A stretch of 64,000 bases of DNA from SG8-38 sp041576815 (GTDB taxonomy: Bacteria; Myxococcota_A; Polyangia; Polyangiales; Houyiibacteriaceae): positions 1 to 64,000 of the forward strand of contig JBFGKE010000012.1 of assembly GCA_041576815.1 (NCBI GenBank), read 5' to 3'. Of the stretch, positions 39,140 to 50,630 are shown piece by piece (position 1 is the first letter of the stretch; the number at the start of each line of letters is the position of its first letter). The position numbers and the translations under genes were made by a program. Under the pieces are notes generated by a model, which was given only the letters and a program-made list of their open reading frames with translations, made no database searches and was not told the origin of the DNA.

Positions 39140-40747
39140 TTAGGGGGTTTCGGCCGCGGGTCCAGTCGGACTGCCGCGCCTGTGATAGAGCCACCAGTTC
39201 TCGAAGTGTGCGACGCGATGAATCGAAGGGTCGGTGACGAAGAGGCTGTCGGGCGAGCCTACGCGCCGCACCAAGAACCACTCGAAGAACCTGCCGTGCT
39301 GGTCGAGCTGAAACTGCTGCGGGCTCCACTCCCAGCGCACCGGGGTTTCGGGCGGCACCTCGGCGTTTGGATCCGTCTCGTCCCGATACCGGAGCGGCGA
39401 ATGGCCGAGCTGTGCGAAGTGAAAGCTGAGCCATCCGCCTCGCTCGGCCTGCACGTAGGCCGGAAGGTGGACATAGGGGCTGTTGGTCGCCCGCGAGCCG
39501 TCGTGGTCATACACGAGGTACAGCAGCTTCGGCGCCCTCGGCAGCTCGTGAATGATCTCGCGAAAGTGCACCGTCGACGTGGAGAACTCCCGGTGCGCGC
39601 CCGCTACGAGCTCGCCGATCGGCGCAACGGCGATCGCCGTCCACACGACAAACCCGAGATGCGCCCACGTCTTTCGGGGCAGATTCGGAAGCAGCGCGGG
39701 CACCAAAAAGGCTGCGACGGTGATTTCGCGCGGGTAGACATACCACCACGTGCCGATTTCCATCGGGAGCACGAGGTAGAGCGCGAGAGAAATCGCGATC
39801 GCGACCCCGACGACGGCATGCGCGGGCACCACCCACCCCGCTTTGGGCCAGGAGCGCAGGCGAACTGCCGCCACCACGAAGAGCACCGCGGCCGTGGCAC
39901 CGAACAGAAGCCAAATCCTGCGAAAGACAAACGTGTCCTCGTCTCCGATGAAGACGTCGAAGAGGTTCGTCGACGCTTCGGACATTCGCGACCAGTCGGG
40001 GGGCCACACCCACTCCATCCCGGTCATCAGCGGCGCGGAGCGCGTCGACCACCACCCCACGAAGAGAGCGATGGCGACCGCCCCCGGCGCGAGCAGCCCG
40101 ACGACCCCATCGACCTGTCGATACATCAGCACGGCCACCAACATCAGCATCAGTACGGCGAACGGAAACCGGAACACGTGCGTGAAGAAGAGCAAGATCA
40201 AGACGGCGATGAGAGCACCCTGCACCCGCAGGCTAGGGCGATCGACCACGCGCATGGCGAGCCCGATGACCATTGCGAATAGCCCGATGGCACCGACGAA
40301 GTTGATGAACCCCCAGTGGGTGAGCACGCCCCACACCGGCACGAGTCCCCATAGCCCGAGCAGCGGTGACTTCCGCAAGCCCCAGCAGAGCGTCATGAGC
40401 CCGAGGGGCAGGAGCGCGAGCATGATCGCAGCCGCGAGCTTCGTCGCGACGACGGGCGGGAGCGCGATCATGAAGATCGCCGCGAGCCCATAGAACGAGA
40501 CGTAGGGAACCGCGAACAGCTGAAAGACGAACTGCTCTCGGAAGTGCCAGCCCGCATCGGTGTAGTGACGAAAGACCGACGACGACGCCGCGTGGAACGG
40601 GAAGTCGGTCATCATCGGGTAGTCGGCAGCCCACAACGGCGCCCCGATGACGTATACGATGGTTGCCCCGGCACACAGCCAGGCGAGCCACAGCAAGGGT
40701 GGCGGCCCGGTGATGCGTGCACCGGGATGTATCGGCCCCCCCGGCAT
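39140..40747 (-). CDS. Polytopic membrane protein, possibly a GT-C-type glycosyltransferase
   Basis: The 535-aa protein has about 11-12 transmembrane helices (from about residue 17 to 395) followed by a soluble C-terminal domain of about 120 aa rich in Trp and Tyr. The first periplasmic loop has an acidic stretch (MMTDFPFHAASS) like the Asp-containing loop of GT-C glycosyltransferases acting on lipid-linked sugars. That is inference from layout; no family signature is certain. It starts 27 bases after the atpG stop. Confidence 0.7.
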   Translation of the reverse strand: MPGGPIHPGARITGPPPLLWLAWLCAGATIVYVIGAPLWAADYPMMTDFPFHAASSSVFRHYTDAGWHFREQFVFQLFAVPYVSFYGLAAIFMIALPPVVATKLAAAIMLALLPLGLMTLCWGLRKSPLLGLWGLVPVWGVLTHWGFINFVGAIGLFAMVIGLAMRVVDRPSLRVQGALIAVLILLFFTHVFRFPFAVLMLMLVAVLMYRQVDGVVGLLAPGAVAIALFVGWWSTRSAPLMTGMEWVWPPDWSRMSEASTNLFDVFIGDEDTFVFRRIWLLFGATAAVLFVVAAVRLRSWPKAGWVVPAHAVVGVAIAISLALYLVLPMEIGTWWYVYPREITVAAFLVPALLPNLPRKTWAHLGFVVWTAIAVAPIGELVAGAHREFSTSTVHFREIIHELPRAPKLLYLVYDHDGSRATNSPYVHLPAYVQAERGGWLSFHFAQLGHSPLRYRDETDPNAEVPPETPVRWEWSPQQFQLDQHGRFFEWFLVRRVGSPDSLFVTDPSIHRVAHFENWWLYHRRGSPTGPAAETP

Positions 40748-40774
40748 CGGCGCTACGGTAACACGGCCCTGCCC

Positions 40775-41644
40775 TCAGCCCTTGAGAGCTTCAGCGCCGC
40801 CGATGATCTCCATCAATTCCGTGGTGATCGCCGCTTGGCGGGCTCGGTTGTACTGCAGCGTCAAGCGGTCGATCATGTCGCTCGCGTTGTTGGTCGCGGC
40901 ATCCATCGCGGTCATTCGGGCGCCATGCTCCGACGCGACCGACTCGAGCAAGGCTCGGTAGATTTCGACCTCGACGTACATCGGAAGAAGACTGTCGAGC
41001 AGAGCCTGCTGGCTGGGCTCGTAGATGAAATCGCCGAGCTGATCCTCGGCGAGCTCCATCGGCTTGATCGGCAAGAACGGCTCGATCACGACCTGCTGAT
41101 TGATCGCGCTCTTGAACTCGTTGTAGACGAGATAGCAGGCGTCCAAGTCGATCGACGTGTAGTCTTCGACGATGTAACGCCCGATCTCCCCGGCTTTGTC
41201 GACGCTCAAGTCCTCGAACACACCGAGGAAATCATGGCGAATGTTGGCGTCTCTTCGGTTGAAGTAGTCGCGGCCCTTTCGTCCGATGATGCCGAAGCAG
41301 ACCTCGCTGCCTCCCGCTTCGAGCTCTTTCCAGCGGTTGTAGGCCGCCTTGCAGATGTTGGAGTTGAAGGGGCCTGCAAGCCCACGGTCGCTCGTCAGCA
41401 CGACCAGCATCACGCTCTTGGGCTCGCGTCGTGCCAAGAGCGGATGAACGTCCTCGTCCCCACCGACGCGGGCCGCGACACCGCTCAGCACCTCGTACGT
41501 CTTGAGCGCGTAGGGCCGCAGCTTCTCGATGTTCTCCTGCGCTTTTCGGAGCCGGGCGCCCGCCACCAGCTTCATCGCGCGCGTGATTTTCTGCGTGCTC
41601 TTGACGCTTACAATCCGCTTTCGAATGTCCTTCAGGGCGGCCAT
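40775..41644 (-). CDS. atpG: F1Fo ATP synthase gamma subunit
   Basis: AtpG (289 aa) is the rotating central stalk. The N-terminal helix (LKDIRKRIVSVKSTQKITRAMKLVA, in part), the conserved LTSDRGLAGPFNSN and the C-terminal helix (AMDAATNNASDMIDRLTLQYNRARQAAITTEL, in part) ending EIIGGAEAL are standard. It is the last ATPase gene on this strand; beta and epsilon are on the opposite strand near 46 kb. It lies six bases after atpA. Confidence 0.97.
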   Translation of the reverse strand: MAALKDIRKRIVSVKSTQKITRAMKLVAGARLRKAQENIEKLRPYALKTYEVLSGVAARVGGDEDVHPLLARREPKSVMLVVLTSDRGLAGPFNSNICKAAYNRWKELEAGGSEVCFGIIGRKGRDYFNRRDANIRHDFLGVFEDLSVDKAGEIGRYIVEDYTSIDLDACYLVYNEFKSAINQQVVIEPFLPIKPMELAEDQLGDFIYEPSQQALLDSLLPMYVEVEIYRALLESVASEHGARMTAMDAATNNASDMIDRLTLQYNRARQAAITTELMEIIGGAEALKG

Positions 41645-41650
41645 GTGCGC

Positions 41651-43303
<1,653 letters not shown>

Positions 43304-43329
43304 ATTGCAAGGCTCCTGATTCGATGCGC

Positions 43330-43878
43330 TTACGGCGTTTGGCCATCCGCAAGCAAACTCTCTTTCAGCTCACTCAAGCGATTGCTGAGGCTCCCGTCGA
43401 AGACCTGATCGCCGATGCGGGTGACCACGCCACCGATGAGCGAGGGGTCTTGTTTCTTGACGAGCACGATCTCACGGTCCGTCGCTCGACGTAGCTTCTC
43501 GGTGAGCCGCGCGTAGTAGCTGTCGCTGAGCGGCTTGGCGCTGACGACTTCCACGCGTACACGCCCCGTCTCGGCTTCGGCGAGCTCCTCGAGCGCCCGC
43601 AGCACGTCATCCAGGTGCCCGAGCCGGCCCTTGTCCGCCATGAGCTTGATGGTGTTGCGCACCAGCGTCGAGCATCCGAGCCGCTCCATCACCGCGTCCA
43701 CCGCGGCCTTCAGCGCGGGCTTGGGAAGCACCGGGTTGCCCACGATGTCTCGAAGCTCGGCGCTCACCTTCCACGCCTCGGAAAGCGCCCCGACGTCGCG
43801 AAGCACCGCGTCGACTTGACCCTGCTCGCGCGCGAGGTCGAGCAGGGCTTTCGCGTACCGCCGCCCGAGAGCGCTCAT
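43330..43878 (-). CDS. atpH: F1Fo ATP synthase delta subunit
   Basis: AtpH (182 aa) connects F1 to the peripheral stalk. The N-terminal helical part (RRYAKALLDLAREQGQVDAVLRDV) and the C-terminal KKQDPSLIGGVVTRIGDQVFDGSLSNRL (in part) are typical (OSCP/delta). Its start overlaps the stop of the b subunit gene by four bases, and atpA follows after 26 bases. Confidence 0.95.
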   Translation of the reverse strand: MSALGRRYAKALLDLAREQGQVDAVLRDVGALSEAWKVSAELRDIVGNPVLPKPALKAAVDAVMERLGCSTLVRNTIKLMADKGRLGHLDDVLRALEELAEAETGRVRVEVVSAKPLSDSYYARLTEKLRRATDREIVLVKKQDPSLIGGVVTRIGDQVFDGSLSNRLSELKESLLADGQTP

Positions 43879-44519
43879 CGCTGCCGCTCCTCGATGGCTT
43901 CATCGAGTCGGTTGATGTACGCCTCGGCCAACCGGTCTTGGTCGTCCTCGGTCGCACGCTCCTCGAGCAAAGCTTGGGCAGCTGCGACCGCTGCGCTGGC
44001 GGACTGCTGCATGAGATCTTTTCGGAGCTGCTTGATTTGCTGCTCGATGAGAAAGCGCGTGTCCTTGCGAATGCGGGCAGCCTTTTCTTCGGCCTGCTCG
44101 ACGATTCGATCGCGCTCGGCCTCTCCCGCCTTGACCATCTCTGCCCGAATTTCGATCATTTCTTCATCGAGCTTTTCGAGGCGTGTCGCGGTCTCCATGT
44201 GCCGGCGCTCGGCTTCGGCGCGAAGACGCTGCGCCTCGGCAAGCTCGGCCTCCACTTCTTTTCGGCGCTCGGCGAGCGCGGGATTGCCTTTGCTGCGAAT
44301 CACCCAAACGAGCAGCGCGATCAGCACCAGGAAGTTGAAGACCGAGCCTTGGAAATCCCGGCTGGAGATCACGCCTGTGAACGTGAGCGGCTCGTGCTCT
44401 GCGTGCGTGTCTCCGCCTTCGGCCGCGTGCGCATCGCCATGCTCCGCCTCTGCAGCGAAGCTCGTCACGGGAACGGCTGTGAGCGCAATCCACAGCGCCA
44501 GCAACGCCACGCGAGTCAT
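43875..44519 (-). CDS. atpF: F1Fo ATP synthase b subunit with N-terminal signal-like extension
   Basis: AtpF (214 aa) is longer than the usual 156. Residues 1-22 form a signal peptide-like helix ending SFAAEAEHG, followed by a His/Glu-rich stretch (HGDAHAAEGGDTHAEHEP), then the membrane helix (FNFLVLIALLVWVIRS) and a long coiled coil. Deltaproteobacterial b subunits often have such cleavable extensions. The His-rich segment could bind metal, which is inference. The stop overlaps atpH by four bases and the start overlaps b'. Confidence 0.93.
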   Translation of the reverse strand: MTRVALLALWIALTAVPVTSFAAEAEHGDAHAAEGGDTHAEHEPLTFTGVISSRDFQGSVFNFLVLIALLVWVIRSKGNPALAERRKEVEAELAEAQRLRAEAERRHMETATRLEKLDEEMIEIRAEMVKAGEAERDRIVEQAEEKAARIRKDTRFLIEQQIKQLRKDLMQQSASAAVAAAQALLEERATEDDQDRLAEAYINRLDEAIEERQR

Positions 44520-44983
44520 TGGACCTCCCTATCGAGCATCTTGGAGGCGATTTGTTTGGCGAGCGCGGGAATCGTTTGGTCGAGCTCGGCGCGGAGCTGC
44601 GCCTCTTCAGCACTGAGTTGCGCGTCGGCTTCAGCGAGCTGCTTTTCGGTCTCCACGCGTACACGATCGAGGAGCGTCCGCTCGAGGCGTTTGCCCTCGG
44701 CGCGCAGACGGTCGCGCTCTTCCCCGGCCTGAAGTCGGAGGCGCCGCATCTCTTCCTCGAACTCTTCGCTCTCGGCGGCGGCTTCGTCCTGAAGTCGTAG
44801 GGCCTCGAGCTTGGCACCCTCGATCGCGTTCTCACGCGCCTCGAAAAGCGCGATCATCGGTCGGAATACGAGAGGGCGGAACAGCAAGAAGGCGATGCCG
44901 AAAAGCGCCAGCTGGAATGCCATCGTGGCGTCTAGGTCGATGATCGACCCCTCGGACAAGAGGGCTGTGAAAAGCAGGTTCAT
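44516..44983 (-). CDS. atpF': F1Fo ATP synthase b' subunit
   Basis: This 155-aa protein is the second b-type subunit: an N-terminal membrane helix (MAFQLALFGIAFLLFRPLVF, in part) and a continuous coiled coil (EEFEEEMRRLRLQAGEERDRLRAEGK, in part). b and b' form a heterodimer in the peripheral stalk. It is the first gene of the minus-strand unit; a promoter matching that of atpD is found upstream. Its end overlaps atpF by four bases. Confidence 0.9.
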   Translation of the reverse strand: MNLLFTALLSEGSIIDLDATMAFQLALFGIAFLLFRPLVFRPMIALFEARENAIEGAKLEALRLQDEAAAESEEFEEEMRRLRLQAGEERDRLRAEGKRLERTLLDRVRVETEKQLAEADAQLSAEEAQLRAELDQTIPALAKQIASKMLDREVQ

Positions 44984-45091
44984 CGCAGCGGTATTCCCGG
45001 TCGGGCCTCGAGACCCCGCAGGAGCTCTCCTACAAAGGGCGCTTGGGGCCGATTCGCAGCCACGGCAAGGACGACGCCCGCGCGGCGCGCG

Positions 45092-45119
45092 TTCCTAGCA
45101 TGGGGTCCAACCCAGTCAA
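45092..45119 (-). promoter_or_regulatory. Predicted promoter of the b'-b-delta-alpha-gamma unit
   Basis: TTGACT (45119-45114), a 16-base spacer and TAGGAA (45097-45092) preceded by TGC, an extended -10 (TGCTAGG). The b' start is about 110 bases further. The promoter of atpD has the same TGCTAGG core. Confidence 0.5.
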
Positions 45120-45168
45120 GCTCGCTTGGGCCCTGTTTCTCAGCGGATTCAGCTCGCGCTGCGGTGGT

Positions 45169-45183
45169 GTGACGTTACGTCAC
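45169..45183. promoter_or_regulatory. 15-bp perfect palindrome upstream of the atp promoter
   Basis: GTGACGT and ACGTCAC flank a single T. It lies 50 bases upstream of the -35 element of the b' promoter and just behind the bactofilin stop, a position suited to an activator site. No regulator is known. Confidence 0.45.
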
Positions 45184-45199
45184 GACCCGCCCGGACGCC

Positions 45200-45619
45200 T
45201 CAGAGCTTGATCGGCTGGTCCTTGTAGCCATCGGGGGAGGTGTCGTCGGCCGCCCGGCCAGACGGAGGCGCGGGCAGCTCCTGAATCTCGCCCATGATGC
45301 AAGACCCGTCGAACACGACACCTTTGTCGAGAAACAGGGTCTGGGTTCGAACGTCCCCGCGTACCTCCGCGGGCGCGTGCAGCTCGACGAGCTCGGTGGC
45401 GTGGATGTTGCCGTCGACGCGTCCGCCTCGAACGATCAGGGTGCCAACCCGAAGCTCGCCGACCACGTGGGCCTCCTCGCCCACGATCAGCATCCCGTCG
45501 CTATGCACCTCGCCTTCGAAGTCGCCGTCGATCCGCGCCCTCCCCTCGAAGAAGAGCTTGCCCTGGTATCGTGTTCCGACACCTAGCAGTGCGTGGATGA
45601 CCGCATCGTCCTCGTGCAT
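45200..45619 (-). CDS. Bactofilin (polymer-forming cytoskeletal protein)
   Basis: This 139-aa bactofilin has the beta-helical repeat region DGDFEGEVHSDGMLIVGEEAHVVGELRVGTLIVRGGRVDGNI (in part) flanked by short disordered ends, and polymerises without nucleotide. In myxobacteria bactofilins shape cells and position other proteins. The frame stays open upstream across the whole atpD gene, but that is antisense; I place the start at 45619 (MHEDDAVIHALLG). It lies between the two halves of the ATPase operon. Confidence 0.9.
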   Translation of the reverse strand: MHEDDAVIHALLGVGTRYQGKLFFEGRARIDGDFEGEVHSDGMLIVGEEAHVVGELRVGTLIVRGGRVDGNIHATELVELHAPAEVRGDVRTQTLFLDKGVVFDGSCIMGEIQELPAPPSGRAADDTSPDGYKDQPIKL

Positions 45620-45718
45620 TCCGCAGAGCCTAGAAAGCCGCGACGGATGGGTCAATCGATGTCCCCTCGAGGCCTTGCCCGAGGTGGTCGTGACCCTACC
45701 TCTCCGCCGTAGGCGGCG

Positions 45719-45747
45719 TTGACCGGCCAAATGGGCCGTGCTAGGTC
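45719..45747 (+). promoter_or_regulatory. Predicted promoter of atpDC
   Basis: TTGACC (45719-45724), a 17-base spacer and TAGGTC (45742-45747) preceded by TGC, so an extended -10 with the same TGCTAGG core as the promoter of the other atp unit. The start of atpD is about 60 bases on. Confidence 0.5.
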
Positions 45748-45808
45748 GCGGACGCTTTTCCGGCGGCGTCGCCGCTGGCCGACACCCTCCACAGAATCGG
45801 AAACGATC

Positions 45809-47245
<1,437 letters not shown>

Positions 47246-47257
47246 TCGGAGGACGCC

Positions 47258-47686
47258 ATGGCAAACGCCGAGCATCTTCAACTCGATGTCGTGACACCAG
47301 GCGGCTCCGTCCTGTCGCAGCAGGTCGATTCGGTGCAAGCACCGAGCGTCGAAGGCGAGTTCGGCGTGCTGCCAAACCATCTTCCACTGCTGGCCGCGCT
47401 TCAGTGCGGGCTACTGGTGTGGGAGGTCGACGGCAAGCGGAACATCGCGGCCATCGGCCCGGGCTTCGTCGAAGGCGGGCCGGACAAAGTGCTCTTGCTG
47501 ACCGACTTGTTCGCGTCCCCAGACCAGATCAAGCCCGATGCGGTTCGACGAGAGCTCGCCCAGGCGGAAGAAGCCCTGAAGGCATTCGACGAGCTTTACG
47601 AGGGACCCGAGTACAACGAGCTTCAGCGCGACGTCGACTGGGCGCACGCGCGGCTCGAAGCTCACGCAGCTGCGCGCGCGGTCTAG
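47258..47686 (+). CDS. atpC: F1Fo ATP synthase epsilon subunit
   Basis: AtpC (142 aa) has the N-terminal beta-sandwich (LDVVTPGGSVLSQQVDSVQAPSVEGEFGVLPNHLPLLAAL, in part) and the C-terminal helical hairpin that regulates ATPase activity. A GGAGG precedes the ATG. The gene is convergent with rnc, four bases apart. Confidence 0.95.
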   Translation: MANAEHLQLDVVTPGGSVLSQQVDSVQAPSVEGEFGVLPNHLPLLAALQCGLLVWEVDGKRNIAAIGPGFVEGGPDKVLLLTDLFASPDQIKPDAVRRELAQAEEALKAFDELYEGPEYNELQRDVDWAHARLEAHAAARAV

Positions 47687-47690
47687 CTCT

Positions 47691-48428
47691 CTAGTCGTCG
47701 GCGCCTTGGGCGGGGTCTTCGCCGGCGTTCCAAGCGTCGAGGGCCGAGCTCGCCGCAGCCTGCTCGGCGACGAGCTTCGAGCGGCCGGTCCCCCGTGCCA
47801 CCTCCTCACGATCGACTTCGAGCGCCACGGTGAACTCCCGTTCGTGATCGGGGCCCTCCGTATCGACCAAACGGTAGCGCGGGGTCGCGCCGAGATTTGC
47901 CTGCGCCCACTCCTGCGCGCGCGACTTCGCGTCGCGACGACCGAGCGCGCTCGCCTCGACGCGGGGCTCGAAAACCCGGCTAGCCGCCGCGAACGCCGCA
48001 TCGGGACCGCCGTCGCAGTAGATCGCCCCGATGCAGGCTTCCAACACGCTCGAGAGCAACCTCGGCTTCGAGCGTCCCCCCGACTTCTCCTCGCCTTTGC
48101 CGAGTCGCATCGCAGCGCCCACGCCGAGCGCTTCCGCGGCCTCCGAAAGCCCCTTCTCGCTGACCAGATCGGCGCGCCTGCGGGTGAGCTCACCTTCGTC
48201 CGCCTCGGGGAACAGGTCGAACAACATCGATGCGACCACGACGTCGACCACTGCATCCCCGAGGAACTCGAGCCTCTCGTTGTCGGACGGAGCGAGCCCG
48301 GGCTGCTCGTTGCGAAACGAGCGGTGAGTGAGCGCGTCGAGGAGCCACTGACGATCGGCGAACGTGTATCCGATGGCAACGCACAACCGTTCGACGGCTT
48401 CGTCGAGTGCGTCGTCCGGTGTCGGCAT
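47691..48428 (-). CDS. rnc: Ribonuclease III
   Basis: RNase III (245 aa) cleaves double-stranded RNA, including rRNA precursors. The signature NERLEFLGDAVVD is at 50-62, and the second acidic region VLEACIGAIYCDGG with the Asp/Glu pair follows. The C-terminal dsRBD shows AQANLGATPRYRL and GTGRSKLVAEQAAASSAL. The frame open beyond 48428 is the shadow of the divergent acetyltransferase. Confidence 0.95.
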   Translation of the reverse strand: MPTPDDALDEAVERLCVAIGYTFADRQWLLDALTHRSFRNEQPGLAPSDNERLEFLGDAVVDVVVASMLFDLFPEADEGELTRRRADLVSEKGLSEAAEALGVGAAMRLGKGEEKSGGRSKPRLLSSVLEACIGAIYCDGGPDAAFAAASRVFEPRVEASALGRRDAKSRAQEWAQANLGATPRYRLVDTEGPDHEREFTVALEVDREEVARGTGRSKLVAEQAAASSALDAWNAGEDPAQGADD

Positions 48429-48494
48429 GGTGCGGAACCTATCAGGTGCCCCGTCGACAATCCAACGCGCTGCAGGCCGTGCTATACGCGCTTC

Positions 48495-49040
48495 GTGAGG
48501 TTTCCGCCCGAGCGTTTGGAAACGGCGCGATTGATCCTGAGACGCCCGACGGTCGAAGATGCCGAGGTGGCGTTCTCGTCGTATGCGAGCGATCCGACGA
48601 TCACGCGCTACCTCACGTGGACCCCTCACACGAGCTCCGCGGAAACGCGCGAGTTTTTCCAACAATGCATCGACGCATGGGACCTCGGAATGGGCCATCG
48701 TATGTGGCTGGTCGAGCAGCGGAACGGCGGCGAGCTCATGGGGACGATCGGGTGCACGGTTCATTTCCATCGAGTGGAGGTCGGGTTTGCGCTGGGAAGC
48801 CGGTACTGGGGACATGGCTACATGCCGGAGGCGCTCCTTGCGGTGTGCGAAGGTGCGTTTTCCGACCAGCGCATCGCGCGCGTACAGGCCCATTGCGACG
48901 AAGAGAACACGAGGTCGGCCCGCGTGATGGAGAAGGTCGGGATGCGGTACGAGGGGCGTCTGCGGCAATACGGGCATGCCCCCAACCGCTCCGATACGCC
49001 GCGGGATTGCTTGATGTACGCGATCGTTCGCGGTGATTGA
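48495..49040 (+). CDS. GNAT-family acetyltransferase (RimJ/RimL type)
   Basis: The 181-aa protein (GTG start) is RimJ/RimL-like: LETARLILRRPTVEDAE at the N-terminus, VGFALGSRYWGHGYMPEALLAV with the acetyl-CoA loop and IARVQAHCDEENTRSARVMEKVGMRYEGRLR. The family acetylates N-termini of ribosomal proteins or small molecules such as antibiotics; the substrate here is unknown. The start at 48495 is preferred over the long antisense-like frame of rnc. It diverges from rnc with 66 bases between. Confidence 0.87.
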   Translation: MRFPPERLETARLILRRPTVEDAEVAFSSYASDPTITRYLTWTPHTSSAETREFFQQCIDAWDLGMGHRMWLVEQRNGGELMGTIGCTVHFHRVEVGFALGSRYWGHGYMPEALLAVCEGAFSDQRIARVQAHCDEENTRSARVMEKVGMRYEGRLRQYGHAPNRSDTPRDCLMYAIVRGD

Positions 49041-49072
49041 AACGGCGATCGAAGCGGCTACACTCGCGCGCG

Positions 49073-49960
49073 ATGCGTCTACTCACCACGGTCGCCGGCC
49101 AAGCCGAAGCCAAGACGCTGGGCGACGCGCTCTACTCCGACGGCGTGGTGACGACCATCAAAGAGACGCGTGATGGCACCTTCGCAATCTGGGTTCACGA
49201 CGAAGAGCGCATGGACCAAGCGCGAGCGTTTTTGGACGGGTTCGATGCGAGCGCCAGCCGGTTCTCGGACATGGCGCGTCAAGCGAGAGCACAGCGCCGG
49301 GAAGAAGCGCGCGCCGACGAGAAGCTGAGAGCGCGAACGGAGAAGATCCGAAAGCAAATCGAGGCAAAGCAGAACATGCGAATCGGCACGGTGACGGTTG
49401 GCCTCATCGGGATCTGCGCAGTCGTGTTTTTCGTGGTCTACATCGGCAAACGACAAGACGCCCTGGCGATGCTGACGTTCGTACCGATCGTCGGCGGCCG
49501 AGCGTTTGGCGACGTGAGCGCGATTTGGGAGGGGCAGCCGTGGCGGCTGATCACGCCGGTCTTCCTTCATTTCGGCTACATGCACATTTTCTTCAACATG
49601 TGGTGGCTGAAGGACTTGGGCACTGCGCTCGAGCGCGTGTTTTCATCGCGGTACTTGCTTGCATTCGTGCTTGTCGTCGGCGTGCTGTCGAACACGCTCG
49701 AGTACGTGATGTCGGGGCCGACTGTGTTCGGCGACATGTCCGGCGTCGTATATGGCTTGTTTGCGTTCGTGTGGATCCGCGGGCGGCTCGACCCGAGCTT
49801 CCCGTATCGGATGCCGCAGCAGCTAGTGACCTTCATGCTGATCTGGCTGGGGCTCGGCTTCACCGGATGGGTCGGCCCAATCGCGAATTGGGTGCACCTG
49901 GGCGGCCTCGTGAGCGGCGCACTCTGGGGCGCGCTTTCATCCGGCAGACTCAGCCGATAA
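49073..49960 (+). CDS. Rhomboid-family intramembrane serine protease
   Basis: This 295-aa protein has a cytoplasmic N-terminal domain (about 1-65, a small alpha/beta fold seen ahead of some bacterial rhomboids), a basic coiled linker (KLRARTEKIRKQIEAKQ) and six membrane helices. Catalytic residues are visible: HIFFNM for the HxxxN motif, GDMSGVVYG with the nucleophile Ser near residue 223 and the catalytic His near 274 in WVHLGGLVSG. It ends at the third dispersed palindrome. Confidence 0.9.
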   Translation: MRLLTTVAGQAEAKTLGDALYSDGVVTTIKETRDGTFAIWVHDEERMDQARAFLDGFDASASRFSDMARQARAQRREEARADEKLRARTEKIRKQIEAKQNMRIGTVTVGLIGICAVVFFVVYIGKRQDALAMLTFVPIVGGRAFGDVSAIWEGQPWRLITPVFLHFGYMHIFFNMWWLKDLGTALERVFSSRYLLAFVLVVGVLSNTLEYVMSGPTVFGDMSGVVYGLFAFVWIRGRLDPSFPYRMPQQLVTFMLIWLGLGFTGWVGPIANWVHLGGLVSGALWGALSSGRLSR

Positions 49961-49966
49961 CCGGTT

Positions 49967-49988
49967 GAAAAAGGGGTCTGACCCCTTT
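49967..49988. repeat. Dispersed palindrome, copy 3 (between convergent genes)
   Basis: Arms AAAGGGG and CCCCTTT with loop TCTGA; compare loop ACAGT in copies 1 and 2. It lies between the rhomboid stop (+) and the DUF1415-like stop (-). The conserved arms with changed loop suggest selection on structure, or two variants of a small repeat family. Confidence 0.75.
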
Positions 49989-49994
49989 GTTTGT

Positions 49995-50630
49995 CTAGGT
50001 TTTATGGAGCCGTGCGTAGGTTTTGTCTCGGTCCTGGCGGATGTCGTCGAGGATGGACTGGAGCTTGGCGCGGCCTTCGCATTCGAGGGTGCGTTCGTTT
50101 CGGGCGAGGACCGTCGCTGCGACACTGCACGGAGCGTGGTCGCCTTCGAGGTCTTGGAGGCTCAGCGCGAAGATGTCTGCGTAGTGGGGGGGATCTTGGA
50201 CGCGGACCGACTCGAGGGTCGTCCGTCGGACGAGCTGCACGGTGGGGTCGGGAGTCTGGCGCAGGAGCTGAACGGTGCCTGCCGACCTCGGGGCTCGTGG
50301 AAAGAAAGGCGCGGAAAAAAAGGTCTCCTCGCTTAGCCGCTCGATCGACTGCGCCCAGTGCGAAAAGGCTGCGGCGTCGCCTTCGAAAAGCGGCGCGATC
50401 ACGAACCCCACGTCCACCTCGCGGTCGGCGCCCCACTGCGCGACGACCGGTCCGACGAGATCGAGCGGACACGCCGCATCCGTCACCACGTGCGCGCGGA
50501 TGCGCCCTTCGAGACGCGCCGGTTTCGCCCATGGGCAAATCGAAAAGCGCTCGATCACCTCGCGCTGGTAGCGATCGTGCAGGCGCAGGGCCTCGGTGAC
50601 GAGCACGTCCCGTGGATGCGTAGGGCTCAA
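49995..50630 (-). CDS. DUF1415-like protein
   Basis: About 211 aa from a TTG at 50630 whose last base pairs overlap the Nudix stop (TTGA); GTG 50606 is an alternative, eight codons shorter. The region LRLHDRYQREVIERFSICPWAKPARLEG resembles the start of DUF1415 proteins, which carry a short CPFA/CPWA motif. The C-terminus (TYARLHKT) is basic. The function is unknown. It shares the strand and probably the transcript with the Nudix gene upstream. Confidence 0.6.
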   Translation of the reverse strand: MSPTHPRDVLVTEALRLHDRYQREVIERFSICPWAKPARLEGRIRAHVVTDAACPLDLVGPVVAQWGADREVDVGFVIAPLFEGDAAAFSHWAQSIERLSEETFFSAPFFPRAPRSAGTVQLLRQTPDPTVQLVRRTTLESVRVQDPPHYADIFALSLQDLEGDHAPCSVAATVLARNERTLECEGRAKLQSILDDIRQDRDKTYARLHKT

